Notes: generated by a model from the sequence alone, not told the origin. 5,094 nt of DNA from an uncultured Eubacteriales bacterium (GCA_900552055.1 URYI01000141.1:1-5094); one strand, 5' to 3'; positions 1-5,094 are shown, counted from the stretch's first letter. Made by a program: numbers and translations.

Positions 1-254
1 CCGCGGGGAGCGGCCCTTAAGCCGGCCTCACTGAAAATAAAAATCACCATTTTATCGCTGTAGGCCGCGCAGCTGCCCAAAAAATCCGCATGCAAAATCA
101 CTTCTTTACCACGCAGCTTATTTAAAACAATTAAGATCTCCCAAAATAAGCTTATGGTCTTTTTGCAACATAGGAAAACCTGCTGAAAAAACTAAAATTC
201 CAAAGCAATATCCATCCAACGATATGCCAGGATTCCATCTCCTCCATTCGACAT
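1..254 (-). pseudogene. Possible decayed or partial coding region running off the left edge
   Basis: Read on the minus strand from an ATG at 254, the frame gives 20 codons (starting MSNGGDGILAYRWMD), then a TAG at 194-192, then 63 more open codons in the same frame to the window edge. The part after the stop includes the stretch KEVILHADFLGSCAAYSDKM. The amino acid mix and codon use after the stop look coding, but I recognise no family. There is no convincing start for the second part, and the GGAGGAG at about 246-240 lies inside the frame rather than before its ATG. It lies just downstream of the regulator and in the same direction, so it could be a decayed operon partner. It could equally be chance open frame; confidence is low. 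Confidence 0.25.
115..152. repeat. Inverted repeat, 9-bp arms
   Basis: AGCTTATTT at 115-123 is matched exactly by AAATAAGCT at 144-152 across a 20-base spacer. No U-tract follows on either strand, so it is not a typical terminator. It falls inside the doubtful minus-strand frame and may be chance in AT-rich DNA. Confidence 0.3.
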
Positions 255-256
255 CG

Positions 257-275
257 CCTAAGCATTCTGCTAAGG
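257..275 (-). other. Weak hairpin at the end of the regulator gene
   Basis: On the minus strand CCTTAGCA and TGCTTAGG flank a 3-base loop (7 of 8 pairs). The hairpin includes the regulator's TAG stop codon. No T-run follows, so it is not a standard intrinsic terminator; it may stabilise the transcript end or mean nothing. Confidence 0.25.
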
Positions 276-926
276 GAGGATTTCAAAGTGATTTTTCTTG
301 AAGTCAATAATCTTTTCCCGCTTCATTCGGCTGAGTTCCTTTGATAGAGCCGTCCTTTCGAGATTTAAGTAGTCGGCCATTTGCTGGCGGTCAAAAGGAA
401 TATCAAAAACTTTGCTATGCTTTTTCAGCGAAACAGAGTTAAGATAAGCCATAATTCTGCCCCGTGCTGTTTTGGGCGAAATATGAAAGGAACGCCCGGA
501 CAATATAAGGTTTTTGTTTGCAGAAATCATTAGAAGGTTCCGGACTAATTTATTCGACCAAGGCTGCCCTTCAAAGCCGCTTCCGAATAAGCCGCCTATC
601 CGCAGAAACATAATGGCGCACTGCTCATTAGCCACTGCGTCAACCATCATTATCTCATCCTTTAAAATGGCATACGTCTCGGCAAAAAAATCATCAGAAT
701 CCACGATATTCAGTATAGTACGGTTGCCCCACATATCATTGTTTTCTATGGTAACACTGCCGGAGATTACGAGACACACACAATCTGTCTGACCTCCGGC
801 ATGAAGAATTATTTCCCCCTTTTCAAATGTCTGATATCTAGCATTAAGGACATATAATGCGGTATTAATTTCAAGCGCATTCATATCCAGGAAAAGCCGG
901 TTGTTTTGAAGCGCCTCATAGTTCAA
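270..926 (-). CDS. Crp/Fnr-family transcriptional regulator
   Basis: A 218-residue DNA-binding regulator of the usual length for the Crp/Fnr family. Residues about 30-110 form the cyclic-nucleotide-binding-like beta barrel, with the glycine-turn pattern FEKGEIILHAGG and VISGSVTI. The Crp-type cAMP-binding Arg-Ser pair is not seen, so cAMP is an unlikely ligand. A long linker helix follows, then a C-terminal winged helix-turn-helix (about 155-215) with recognition helix near RTALSKELSRM (191-201). There is no N-terminal cysteine set as in Fnr; the only cysteines (49, 51, 103) are in the barrel, so an oxygen-sensing cluster is not supported. The start is set to the TTG at 926 because AGAGGAG at 941-935 sits 8 bases before it; the upstream GTG at 935 overlaps that site. 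The gene diverges from an iron-sulfur gene and shares a palindromic operator with it. An HcpR-like role (nitrosative stress) is possible but not shown. Confidence 0.9.
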   Translation of the reverse strand: MNYEALQNNRLFLDMNALEINTALYVLNARYQTFEKGEIILHAGGQTDCVCLVISGSVTIENNDMWGNRTILNIVDSDDFFAETYAILKDEIMMVDAVANEQCAIMFLRIGGLFGSGFEGQPWSNKLVRNLLMISANKNLILSGRSFHISPKTARGRIMAYLNSVSLKKHSKVFDIPFDRQQMADYLNLERTALSKELSRMKREKIIDFKKNHFEILP

Positions 927-934
927 AAAAATCA

Positions 935-941
935 CTCCTCT
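935..941 (-). promoter_or_regulatory. Ribosome binding site that decides the regulator start
   Basis: AGAGGAG on the minus strand lies 8 bases before a TTG codon at 926-924. It overlaps the GTG at 935-933, which would give a longer frame, so the TTG is the better start. Confidence 0.7.
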
Positions 942-947
942 TGAGAA

Positions 948-965
948 ATGTGGTTAAAACCACAT
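948..965. promoter_or_regulatory. Perfect 18-bp palindrome, probable Crp/Fnr operator
   Basis: ATGTGGTTAAAACCACAT has two exact 8-bp arms around AA. It fits the family pattern TGTGR-N6-YCACA. It lies between the divergent regulator and iron-sulfur genes, the standard place for an autoregulating Crp/Fnr protein. Its centre (956/957) is about 41.5 bp before the start site expected from the TATAAT at 986-991, the position used in class II activation. On the other side it sits just upstream of the regulator's ribosome binding site, where binding could repress that gene. The palindrome and spacing are seen; binding by this regulator is inferred. Confidence 0.8.
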
Positions 966-978
966 ACTTTCTCTGCAA

Positions 979-1007
979 ATGATACTATAATCAGCCTAGA
1001 AAAGCAA
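979..1007 (-). promoter_or_regulatory. Possible promoter of the regulator gene
   Basis: Minus-strand TTGCTT (1007-1002), a 17-base spacer, and TATCAT (984-979). Both boxes are imperfect. The start would be near 972, placing the palindrome at about +8 to +25, a position suited to repression. Confidence 0.35.
986..991 (+). promoter_or_regulatory. -10 box of the iron-sulfur gene promoter, with no good -35
   Basis: A perfect TATAAT. At the 17-base spacing the -35 position reads CATACT, a poor match to TTGACA. A strong -10, a weak -35 and a palindrome over the -35 region are what an activator-dependent promoter looks like. The expected transcription start is near 998, giving a short leader of about 24 bases with the AAGGAGG ribosome binding site at 1006-1012. 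Confidence 0.65.
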
Positions 1008-1021
1008 GGAGGAATTTGAAT

Positions 1022-1756
1022 ATGGCCAGAGAGCTTAGAAAAATCATTAGAATTGATGAAAAGAAATGCAACGGCTGCGGACTGTGCGCCACGGCCTGTC
1101 ACGAAGGCGCAATAGATATTGTGGACGGAAAGGCAAAGCTTGTAAGGGAACACTTCTGCGACGGTCTTGGAGATTGTCTTCCGAGCTGCCCGGCTGGAGC
1201 AATTTCTTTTGAAGAGCGCGAAGCCGAAGCATATGATGAAGCAGCCGTAAAAGAAAGCCAGCTAAAGAAAGGAGAAACGGCAATGGAACATACAGATCAT
1301 TCCCACCACAGCGGAGGCTGTCCCGGCTCAAGGGTAGCCGCAATAAGGGCAGAGGCCCAGGATAATCTTCCGTCTGCACCGGCAAAGGCGGTTTCCCGCC
1401 TTCAGCAATGGCCGGTCCAAATCAAGCTTGTGCCGGTTAATGCGCCGTTTTTTGACGGAGCAAAGCTCCTGATCGCAGCCGATTGCACCGCTTACGCTTA
1501 TGGCAATTTTCACGAAGAATTTATGAAAGGAAAAGTGACGCTGATAGGCTGCCCGAAGCTGGATGCTGTGGATTACACGGAAAAGCTGAAGCAAATCATT
1601 CAAAACAACAATATTCAGTCTGTAACCATTCTCCGGATGGAAGTTCCCTGCTGCGGCGGGATCCAGAATGCGGCGCAAAAGGCATTGCAGGCGAGCGGTA
1701 AATTTATTCCCTGGCAGGTGGTCACGATATCTACAGACGGTAAAATCATTGATTGA
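1022..1756 (+). CDS. Iron-sulfur protein with N-terminal ferredoxin domain and Cys-containing C-terminal domain
   Basis: A 244-residue, probably cytoplasmic electron-transfer or redox protein. Residues 1-62 are a bacterial-type ferredoxin domain. The first motif is complete (C16, C19, C22, C26). The second has C46, C52 and C56, but leucine (L49) replaces the usual second cysteine, so one cluster lacks a ligand. A charged linker and a His-rich segment (H90, H93, H95, H96, then C100) lead to a second domain, about 125-244, with DC155, GCPKLD (C177) and PCCGG (C210, C211), possible further cluster or metal sites. No signal peptide or membrane segment is seen. The ATG at 1022 is chosen because AAGGAGG at 1006-1012 lies 9 bases ahead; a TTG at 1016 is only 3 bases from it. 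It is probably first in an operon with the broken gene 14 bp downstream and under control of the divergent regulator. Similar proteins near Crp/Fnr genes are known in anaerobes, but the electron partner is unknown. An internal start at codon 88 is listed separately. Confidence 0.88.
   Translation: MARELRKIIRIDEKKCNGCGLCATACHEGAIDIVDGKAKLVREHFCDGLGDCLPSCPAGAISFEEREAEAYDEAAVKESQLKKGETAMEHTDHSHHSGGCPGSRVAAIRAEAQDNLPSAPAKAVSRLQQWPVQIKLVPVNAPFFDGAKLLIAADCTAYAYGNFHEEFMKGKVTLIGCPKLDAVDYTEKLKQIIQNNNIQSVTILRMEVPCCGGIQNAAQKALQASGKFIPWQVVTISTDGKIID
1268..1285 (+). promoter_or_regulatory. Internal ribosome binding site and in-frame ATG within the iron-sulfur gene
   Basis: AAAGGAG (1268-1274) stands 8 bases before an ATG (1283-1285) that is codon 88 of the same frame. 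This is as good as the binding sites of the other genes in the window. It lies exactly at the linker between the two domains, so it could give a separate 157-residue protein with the His/Cys segment and C-terminal domain but no ferredoxin part. It may also be the remnant of a past gene fusion. Confidence 0.45.
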
Positions 1757-1770
1757 CAAGACCGCTGAAA

Positions 1771-2676
1771 ATGAGTTTTGAAAACTGGAGAGACAAAACA
1801 AGCGAGTTTCAGGTTGCAGACGCAAGAGGGATTTCGGGCAGTTTATTCCCCGGATTAAAGAAGCGGGCGGAGCAGATGCCTGTTCACAAGGGGTTACATA
1901 TCATTCAAAGCTTTGAACCCATCCCTCTTTACGAAGTGATGGAACAGCTTGGCTATGAGCGTTTCACGGATCAGGTCGCCACAGGCGGGTATCCATGTAT
2001 ACTTTTATCGTATAGAAGAAAAAAAGGACGCGGGAGATACCGTCATTAGGCCGGCGGCTCTTACCAGCTTCCCGTTCATCGGCAAAGACCTTGCGGATAT
2101 CGTCGTGACTTTTGGGGATCTAACCTGTAACGATAAAAACGCTATCTCCTTTATAAAACGGGACTGCTTCTTTCCCTTGCAAATACAGTAGGCGCGGGAC
2201 GCATGCGGCAGGCGATGCGGGAATTGCTCAAAACTTACATCCACGATCCGGACAGCGCTGCGCCGGACGATGTTTCTGAGCTGCTTGTGTGGAATCAGGG
2301 CATTGGATATTTCAGTTCTGAGATTGCTCCGTCCACGTTCTTCGCAGCATATACATTTATAAAGCAGGCGGAGAAGAAAAAACTTCTCGCAGAGAGATAT
2401 GCAACGGACCGAGGGAAAAGTTCGGCGAGAAAAACTCCGATATCAAAGTAGTGCGAGGCGCATATGACGGAATTGAACCGTTATACAAAACGAAAGGACG
2501 TTTTGCCGGCATACCCCGGCTTAAAGCCCTATCCGGCTGAGATCAATCCGAAGTTCAGTCTCTTAAATTCTCCGCTCGGCAAAGTCATGATGGGCAGGGT
2601 TACGCTTTCAGAGATAAGCCGGAAAAGCGGAACGGACATTGACGGCCCGATAGAAGGGATCACAAAGCTGATATAG
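1771..2676 (+). pseudogene. DUF2249-domain protein gene broken by four single-base frameshifts
   Basis: Four reading-frame segments join into one 301-residue protein if single-base indels are corrected: an extra base near 1993, a missing base near 2140, a missing base near 2412 and an extra base near 2538. The net change is zero. Residues about 12-80 match DUF2249: VADARG, then GLHIIQSFEPIPLYEVMEQL, then HVYFYR across the first frameshift. Residues about 128-200 (LLLSLANTVGAGRMRQAMRELL, ELLVWNQGIGYFSSEIAPS) are helical and loosely recall carboxymuconolactone decarboxylase-like domains, without their cysteines. The C-terminal part (about 257-301: LGKVMMGRVTLSEISRKSGT) slightly resembles DUF1858; both later assignments are weak. 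The likely start is ATG 1771, 14 bp after the iron-sulfur gene, with no clear ribosome binding site, so translation may be coupled. As written, only the first about 93 residues can be made. It is either a recent pseudogene or a sequence with errors; the clean neighbouring genes favour the former. Confidence 0.8.
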
Positions 2677-2712
2677 GAAAAAAACTATCAACCTGAATAC
2701 GACTAACATCAG

Positions 2713-2747
2713 GCAGAAAATCTCTTATGAGATCTCCTGCACTTTTT
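2713..2747 (+). terminator. Terminator-like hairpin after the broken gene
   Basis: GCAG (2713-2716) pairs with CTGC (2737-2740) and ATCTC (2720-2724) with GAGAT (2729-2733) around a TTAT loop, with a 3x3 internal loop. TTTTT follows at 2743-2747. It sits 37 bp after the last stop codon, so it plausibly ends the operon. Confidence 0.5.
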
Positions 2748-2803
2748 ATTGAACCATTGAGGATTGCTTATGGCCTAACTGTATTCCACACGCGCAGGCA
2801 GTC

Positions 2804-2908
2804 CTAAAAAAGCCTTCCTACGCCCAGGCTCGTCCCTTTGGCCGCAGTCTGCTCAAGTACAACGCCTTCCGGATAAAAGTGTTGCTTAATTTCCGTGCCG
2901 GTTTTCAT
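2804..2908 (-). pseudogene. Short coding-like remnant, 34 codons
   Basis: In the 300-bp gap (2677-2976), the minus strand from an ATG at 2908 encodes 34 residues, including FYPEGVVLEQTAAKGTSLGV, ending in TAG at 2806-2804. The frame stays open for 12 further codons after that stop. The residue mix is unusually protein-like for a gap, but no ribosome binding site precedes it and the DNA before it is AT-rich and noncoding. I do not recognise the family. It may be a fragment of a decayed gene; a real small gene is less likely. Apart from this and the terminator, the gap holds only the promoter of the glycosidase gene. Confidence 0.3.
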
Positions 2909-2915
2909 CTGCTCA

Positions 2916-2947
2916 TATATAAATAAAAAAGAGAGGGGCTTTATATA
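2916..2947. repeat. AT-rich inverted repeat upstream of the glycosidase promoter
   Basis: TATATAAA (2916-2923) is mirrored by TTTATATA (2940-2947) around a 16-base purine-rich spacer. It lies 30 bp before the -35 box and could be a regulator site, but low complexity makes chance likely. Confidence 0.25.
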
Positions 2948-2976
2948 AAAAGTCAGCTAAATATCCCTTCAAACTG

Positions 2977-3005
2977 TTGACGTTATGCAATCATTGTTTT
3001 AAAAT
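2977..3005 (+). promoter_or_regulatory. Sigma-70 type promoter of the glycosidase gene
   Basis: TTGACG (2977-2982), a 17-base spacer and TAAAAT (3000-3005), each one mismatch from consensus. The start would be near 3012, leaving a leader of about 37 bases with the GGAGGA site at 3035-3040. It also shows that a TTG at 2977, which would open a longer frame, is not the start of the protein. Confidence 0.75.
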
Positions 3006-3048
3006 TAACCTGCTGGCGAAATACAATAAAGCACGGAGGATATATAAA

Positions 3049-4743
3049 ATGAGAAGGTTAGAGCATCCCAACCCTCAATTTGAGCGGAAAAACTGGCAGA
3101 ATTTAAACGGACAGTGGCAGTTTGAAATAGATGATTCCATAAGCGGACGCGAGCGCGGCCTGATAGAGGCGCAAAACCTAAGCGGAGAAATTACCCTGCC
3201 CTTCTGCCCTGAAAGCATCCTGTCAGGAATAAGCCGGACGGATTTTATTAATGCCGTTTGGTATAAAAAAAACATAAACATTTCCCCTGAACAGCTGGAC
3301 GGCCGGATTTTTCTGCATATCGGCGCAAGCGATTACTATACAGAGGTCTGGGTAAACGCCAAAAGCGCCGGAACGCATAAGGGCGGATACGCCTCCTTCA
3401 GCTTTGACATAACAGCTCTTTTAAAGCCAGGCGAAAACATTATTACAGTCTGCGCCGAGGATAATGTGCGCAGTCCCCTTCAGCCCCGCGGAAAGCAATC
3501 TGAAACCTACGCCTCCCGCGTCTGCGATTATACGCGCACAACCGGCATTTGGCAGACTGTCTGGCTGGAATTTACACCGCGGGAATATATAAAGGATTTT
3601 AAAATCACGCCCTGCGCCGCGGCCGGAAGCGTGGAAATGTCAGTTCAGCTTGCAGGGGCGGAAGATTTTTCCGCAAAAGTTTTTTACGACGGCAGCATTA
3701 TGGGCGAATGCACTATAAATAACTGCCGGCAGAGCGTTAATTTTTCAATAAAGCTTAACGAAATACACCTTTGGGAATTGGGCTGCGGACGTTTATATGA
3801 TGTGGAGCTGAAATTCGGCGAGGATACTGTGCATACCTATTTCGGCCTCAGGGATATAGCTCTTGACGAAAATGGGCTGATGCTGAACGGAAAGCATATA
3901 TTCCAGCGGCTGGTGCTGGATCAGGGCTTTTATCCCGACGGCATTTATACCGCCCCGGAGGACGCCTCCTTTGTAAAGGATATAGAGCTTTCGCTGGCGG
4001 CAGGCTTTAACGGCGCACGGCTGCACCAAAAAGCCTTTGAGCCGCGCTTCCTTTATCACTGCGATAAAATGGGATATATGGTATGGGGAGAGTACGGCAA
4101 CTGGGGCATGGATTACTCAGATATGCGAGCGCTGCCCAATATGCTCATGGAATGGCTGGAAATTTTAAACCGGGATTACAATCATCCCTCCATTATAGGC
4201 TGGTGCCCCTTTAACGAAACCTGGGATTACGCATGGCGGCGCCAGGACGACGACATGATAAGGACGGTTTACAGGGCGACAAAGCAGTTGGACGGCATGC
4301 GCCCCTGCATTGATACAAGCGGCAATTTCCATGTCCAGACGGACATTTTTGACGTGCATGATTACGAGCAGGATGTCGAAGTATTTAAAGAAAGGTACGA
4401 TTTGCTCTTTAAAACGGGCGAGCTGTTTGACAAATACGCGTACAGGCAGCCGTATACCGGCGAACCCGTGTTTATGAGCGAATACGGAGGCACAACCATT
4501 CGCTTTAAAGACAATGCCTGGGGATATGGCCAGCCGGTGGAAGATGAAGCGCAGTTTTTAAAAAGATATGAAGGACTTACCACTGCTTTAATAGATAATC
4601 CCAAAATGATAGGTTTCTGCTATACCCAGCTTTATGATATAGAGCAGGAACAGAACGGCCTTTATACCTACGACCGGCAGCCAAAAGTAGATATAGAAGC
4701 CATAAGACGGATAAATACCAAAAAAGCCGCCATGGAGGATTAA
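3049..4743 (+). CDS. Glycoside hydrolase family 2 enzyme (beta-galactosidase/beta-glucuronidase type)
   Basis: A 564-residue retaining beta-glycosidase that cleaves a sugar from the non-reducing end of a glycan or glycoside; the exact sugar cannot be told from sequence. Order of domains: GH2 sugar-binding jelly roll (about 1-178: NLNGQWQFEID, WYKK, LHIGASDYYTEVWVN), an immunoglobulin-like beta sandwich (about 180-268), and the catalytic TIM barrel (about 270-555). The acid/base is E390 in IIGWCPFNETW and the nucleophile is probably E478 in FMSEYGGT. Barrel motifs RLHQK (324-328) and MVWGEYGNWG, and the closing GFCYTQLYDIEQEQNGLYTYDRQPK region (522-546), are typical of the short GH2 enzymes; the extra C-terminal domains of LacZ are absent. 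There is no signal peptide, so it acts in the cytoplasm on imported oligosaccharides. ATG 3049 is chosen because GGAGGA lies 8 bases ahead and an excellent promoter is just upstream. No transporter or sugar regulator is visible nearby. Confidence 0.93.
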   Translation: MRRLEHPNPQFERKNWQNLNGQWQFEIDDSISGRERGLIEAQNLSGEITLPFCPESILSGISRTDFINAVWYKKNINISPEQLDGRIFLHIGASDYYTEVWVNAKSAGTHKGGYASFSFDITALLKPGENIITVCAEDNVRSPLQPRGKQSETYASRVCDYTRTTGIWQTVWLEFTPREYIKDFKITPCAAAGSVEMSVQLAGAEDFSAKVFYDGSIMGECTINNCRQSVNFSIKLNEIHLWELGCGRLYDVELKFGEDTVHTYFGLRDIALDENGLMLNGKHIFQRLVLDQGFYPDGIYTAPEDASFVKDIELSLAAGFNGARLHQKAFEPRFLYHCDKMGYMVWGEYGNWGMDYSDMRALPNMLMEWLEILNRDYNHPSIIGWCPFNETWDYAWRRQDDDMIRTVYRATKQLDGMRPCIDTSGNFHVQTDIFDVHDYEQDVEVFKERYDLLFKTGELFDKYAYRQPYTGEPVFMSEYGGTTIRFKDNAWGYGQPVEDEAQFLKRYEGLTTALIDNPKMIGFCYTQLYDIEQEQNGLYTYDRQPKVDIEAIRRINTKKAAMED

Positions 4744-4807
4744 CTGAAACATATTAACGGAACGGCCGGCGGCTTGACCGTCTGATGCGCTGCGGCCTGG
4801 AACGGTT

Positions 4808-4832
4808 CAATCCAAATTGGAGATTGCTTTTT
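4808..4832 (+). terminator. Possible terminator of the glycosidase gene
   Basis: CAATC (4808-4812) pairs with GATTG (4822-4826), followed by CTTTTTC (4827-4833). The stem is short, with a small bulge if inner pairs form. It lies 64 bp after the stop codon. The U-run supports termination; the weak stem tempers it. Confidence 0.4.
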
Positions 4833-4850
4833 CATCTAATTATAATAATC

Positions 4851-4896
4851 ACAGGCACCTGTCAAACAGGGCTTTTGGTCTAAAGGCCGAAAGCCC
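4851..4896. other. Cluster of overlapping hairpins in the 3' gap
   Basis: ACAGG (4851-4855), CCTGT (4858-4862) and ACAGG (4866-4870) allow two alternative stems. The second partly overlaps a strong hairpin: GGGCTTT (4869-4875) with AAAGCCC (4890-4896), and inside it GGTC with GGCC around TAAA. No T-run follows on either strand. This may be a structured RNA end, a barrier between convergent genes or a small mobile-repeat relic. The rest of the gap 4744-5024 shows nothing I can name. Confidence 0.4.
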
Positions 4897-5024
4897 CGGT
4901 CGCCTGCCGGCACATAAAAGGCGTTGGCCTGCTCCCTTTAAAAAGTTTTATCACCTTTTCCTTCCTGTCGGGAGCGTTTACCTTCTTCCCTTATAAAAGA
5001 CATCTCTATCATATTCTTTTACGC

Positions 5025-5094
5025 TTACCCTGAATTAACAAGGGCATATACGGTCAGGACAGGGCTGTTTGAGTGTCCTGCCGTGCTGCTTTTC
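5025..5094 (-). CDS. Possible 3' end of a convergent gene (partial)
   Basis: On the minus strand one frame is open from the window edge to TAA at 5027-5025, giving 22 residues (STAGHSNSPVLTVYALVNSG at the end). The pattern GHSNSPVLTVYA vaguely recalls the end of alkaline phosphatase-like proteins, but 22 residues are too few to assign. It would converge on the glycosidase gene. It could also be noncoding; a hairpin (5055-5080) lies within it. Confidence 0.25.
   Translation of the reverse strand, partial: KSSTAGHSNSPVLTVYALVNSG
5055..5080. repeat. Inverted repeat, 7-bp arms
   Basis: CAGGACA (5055-5061) is matched by TGTCCTG (5074-5080) around a 12-base loop. TGCTTTTC follows on the plus strand, so a weak rightward terminator is possible. 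It overlaps the doubtful partial frame at the window end. Confidence 0.35.

Noticed and set aside
927..935. GTG at 935 as the regulator start
   Set aside because: The ribosome binding site AGAGGAG overlaps it; the TTG at 926 has correct spacing.
1016..1021. TTG at 1016 as the iron-sulfur protein start
   Set aside because: Only 3 bases separate it from AAGGAGG; ATG 1022 has 9-base spacing.
1753..1770. TTG at 1753 as start of the broken DUF2249 gene
   Set aside because: It overlaps the stop of the preceding gene and has no ribosome binding site; the protein-like sequence begins at ATG 1771.
1328..1825. Minus-strand open frame of 165 codons opposite the iron-sulfur gene
   Set aside because: It is antisense to a clear conserved coding frame, has Arg/Leu/Cys-rich shadow composition and no ribosome binding site.
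2135..2141. A-run before 2140 as a programmed frameshift site
   Set aside because: No X-XXY-YYZ slippery heptamer in the right frame and no downstream stimulatory structure; three other unlinked indels argue for decay or error.
2464..2676. Separate 70-residue gene starting at ATG 2464
   Set aside because: Its first about 25 residues are the wrong frame of the broken gene; the real coding frame enters only near 2539 after a frameshift.
2977..3048. TTG at 2977 as start of the glycosidase, adding 24 residues
   Set aside because: The TTG is the -35 box of a strong promoter, the added residues do not look like GH2 sequence, and ATG 3049 has a good GGAGGA site 8 bases ahead.
1..5094. CRISPR array, tRNA, rRNA, transposase or attachment-site signals
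   Set aside because: No spaced direct repeats, cloverleaf-like segments, rRNA motifs, terminal inverted repeats or transposase motifs were seen on either strand.

Overview
The window looks like a piece of an anaerobic Firmicutes chromosome, probably a gut-type member of the Clostridia. The supporting signs are strong GGAGG-type ribosome binding sites, a Crp/Fnr regulator paired with a bacterial-type iron-sulfur protein, a cytoplasmic family 2 glycosidase, and moderate GC genes separated by AT-rich gaps. This placement is inference; there is no rRNA, tRNA or other phylogenetic marker here.

Layout. Bases 1-254 hold a weak, possibly decayed reading frame on the minus strand. A Crp/Fnr-family regulator follows on the minus strand (270-926). 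A divergent control region (about 927-1021) has an 18-bp perfect palindrome of Crp/Fnr type and a perfect TATAAT. Reading right from it are an intact iron-sulfur gene (1022-1756) and, 14 bp later, a DUF2249-type gene (1771-2676) broken by four single-base frameshifts, closed by a terminator-like hairpin. A 300-bp gap contains a short minus-strand coding remnant. A clear sigma-70 type promoter then drives a complete GH2 glycosidase (3049-4743). The last 351 bp have no complete gene; they hold several hairpins and perhaps the 3' end of a convergent minus-strand gene.

How it fits together. The regulator and the iron-sulfur/DUF2249 pair look like one small divergent module. The palindrome is centred about 41.5 bp before the start site predicted from the TATAAT, the classic class II activator position, and it also lies where it could block the regulator's own promoter. 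Such pairs in anaerobes are often tied to nitrosative, oxidative or redox stress, but nothing here proves the signal. The GH2 gene has its own promoter and appears to be an unrelated carbohydrate-use gene.

Most notable points: the class II-like operator geometry; an in-frame internal start with a very good ribosome binding site in the iron-sulfur gene, which could yield a second protein without the ferredoxin domain; a ferredoxin domain lacking one cluster ligand; and a gene whose four indels cancel exactly while the neighbouring genes are clean.
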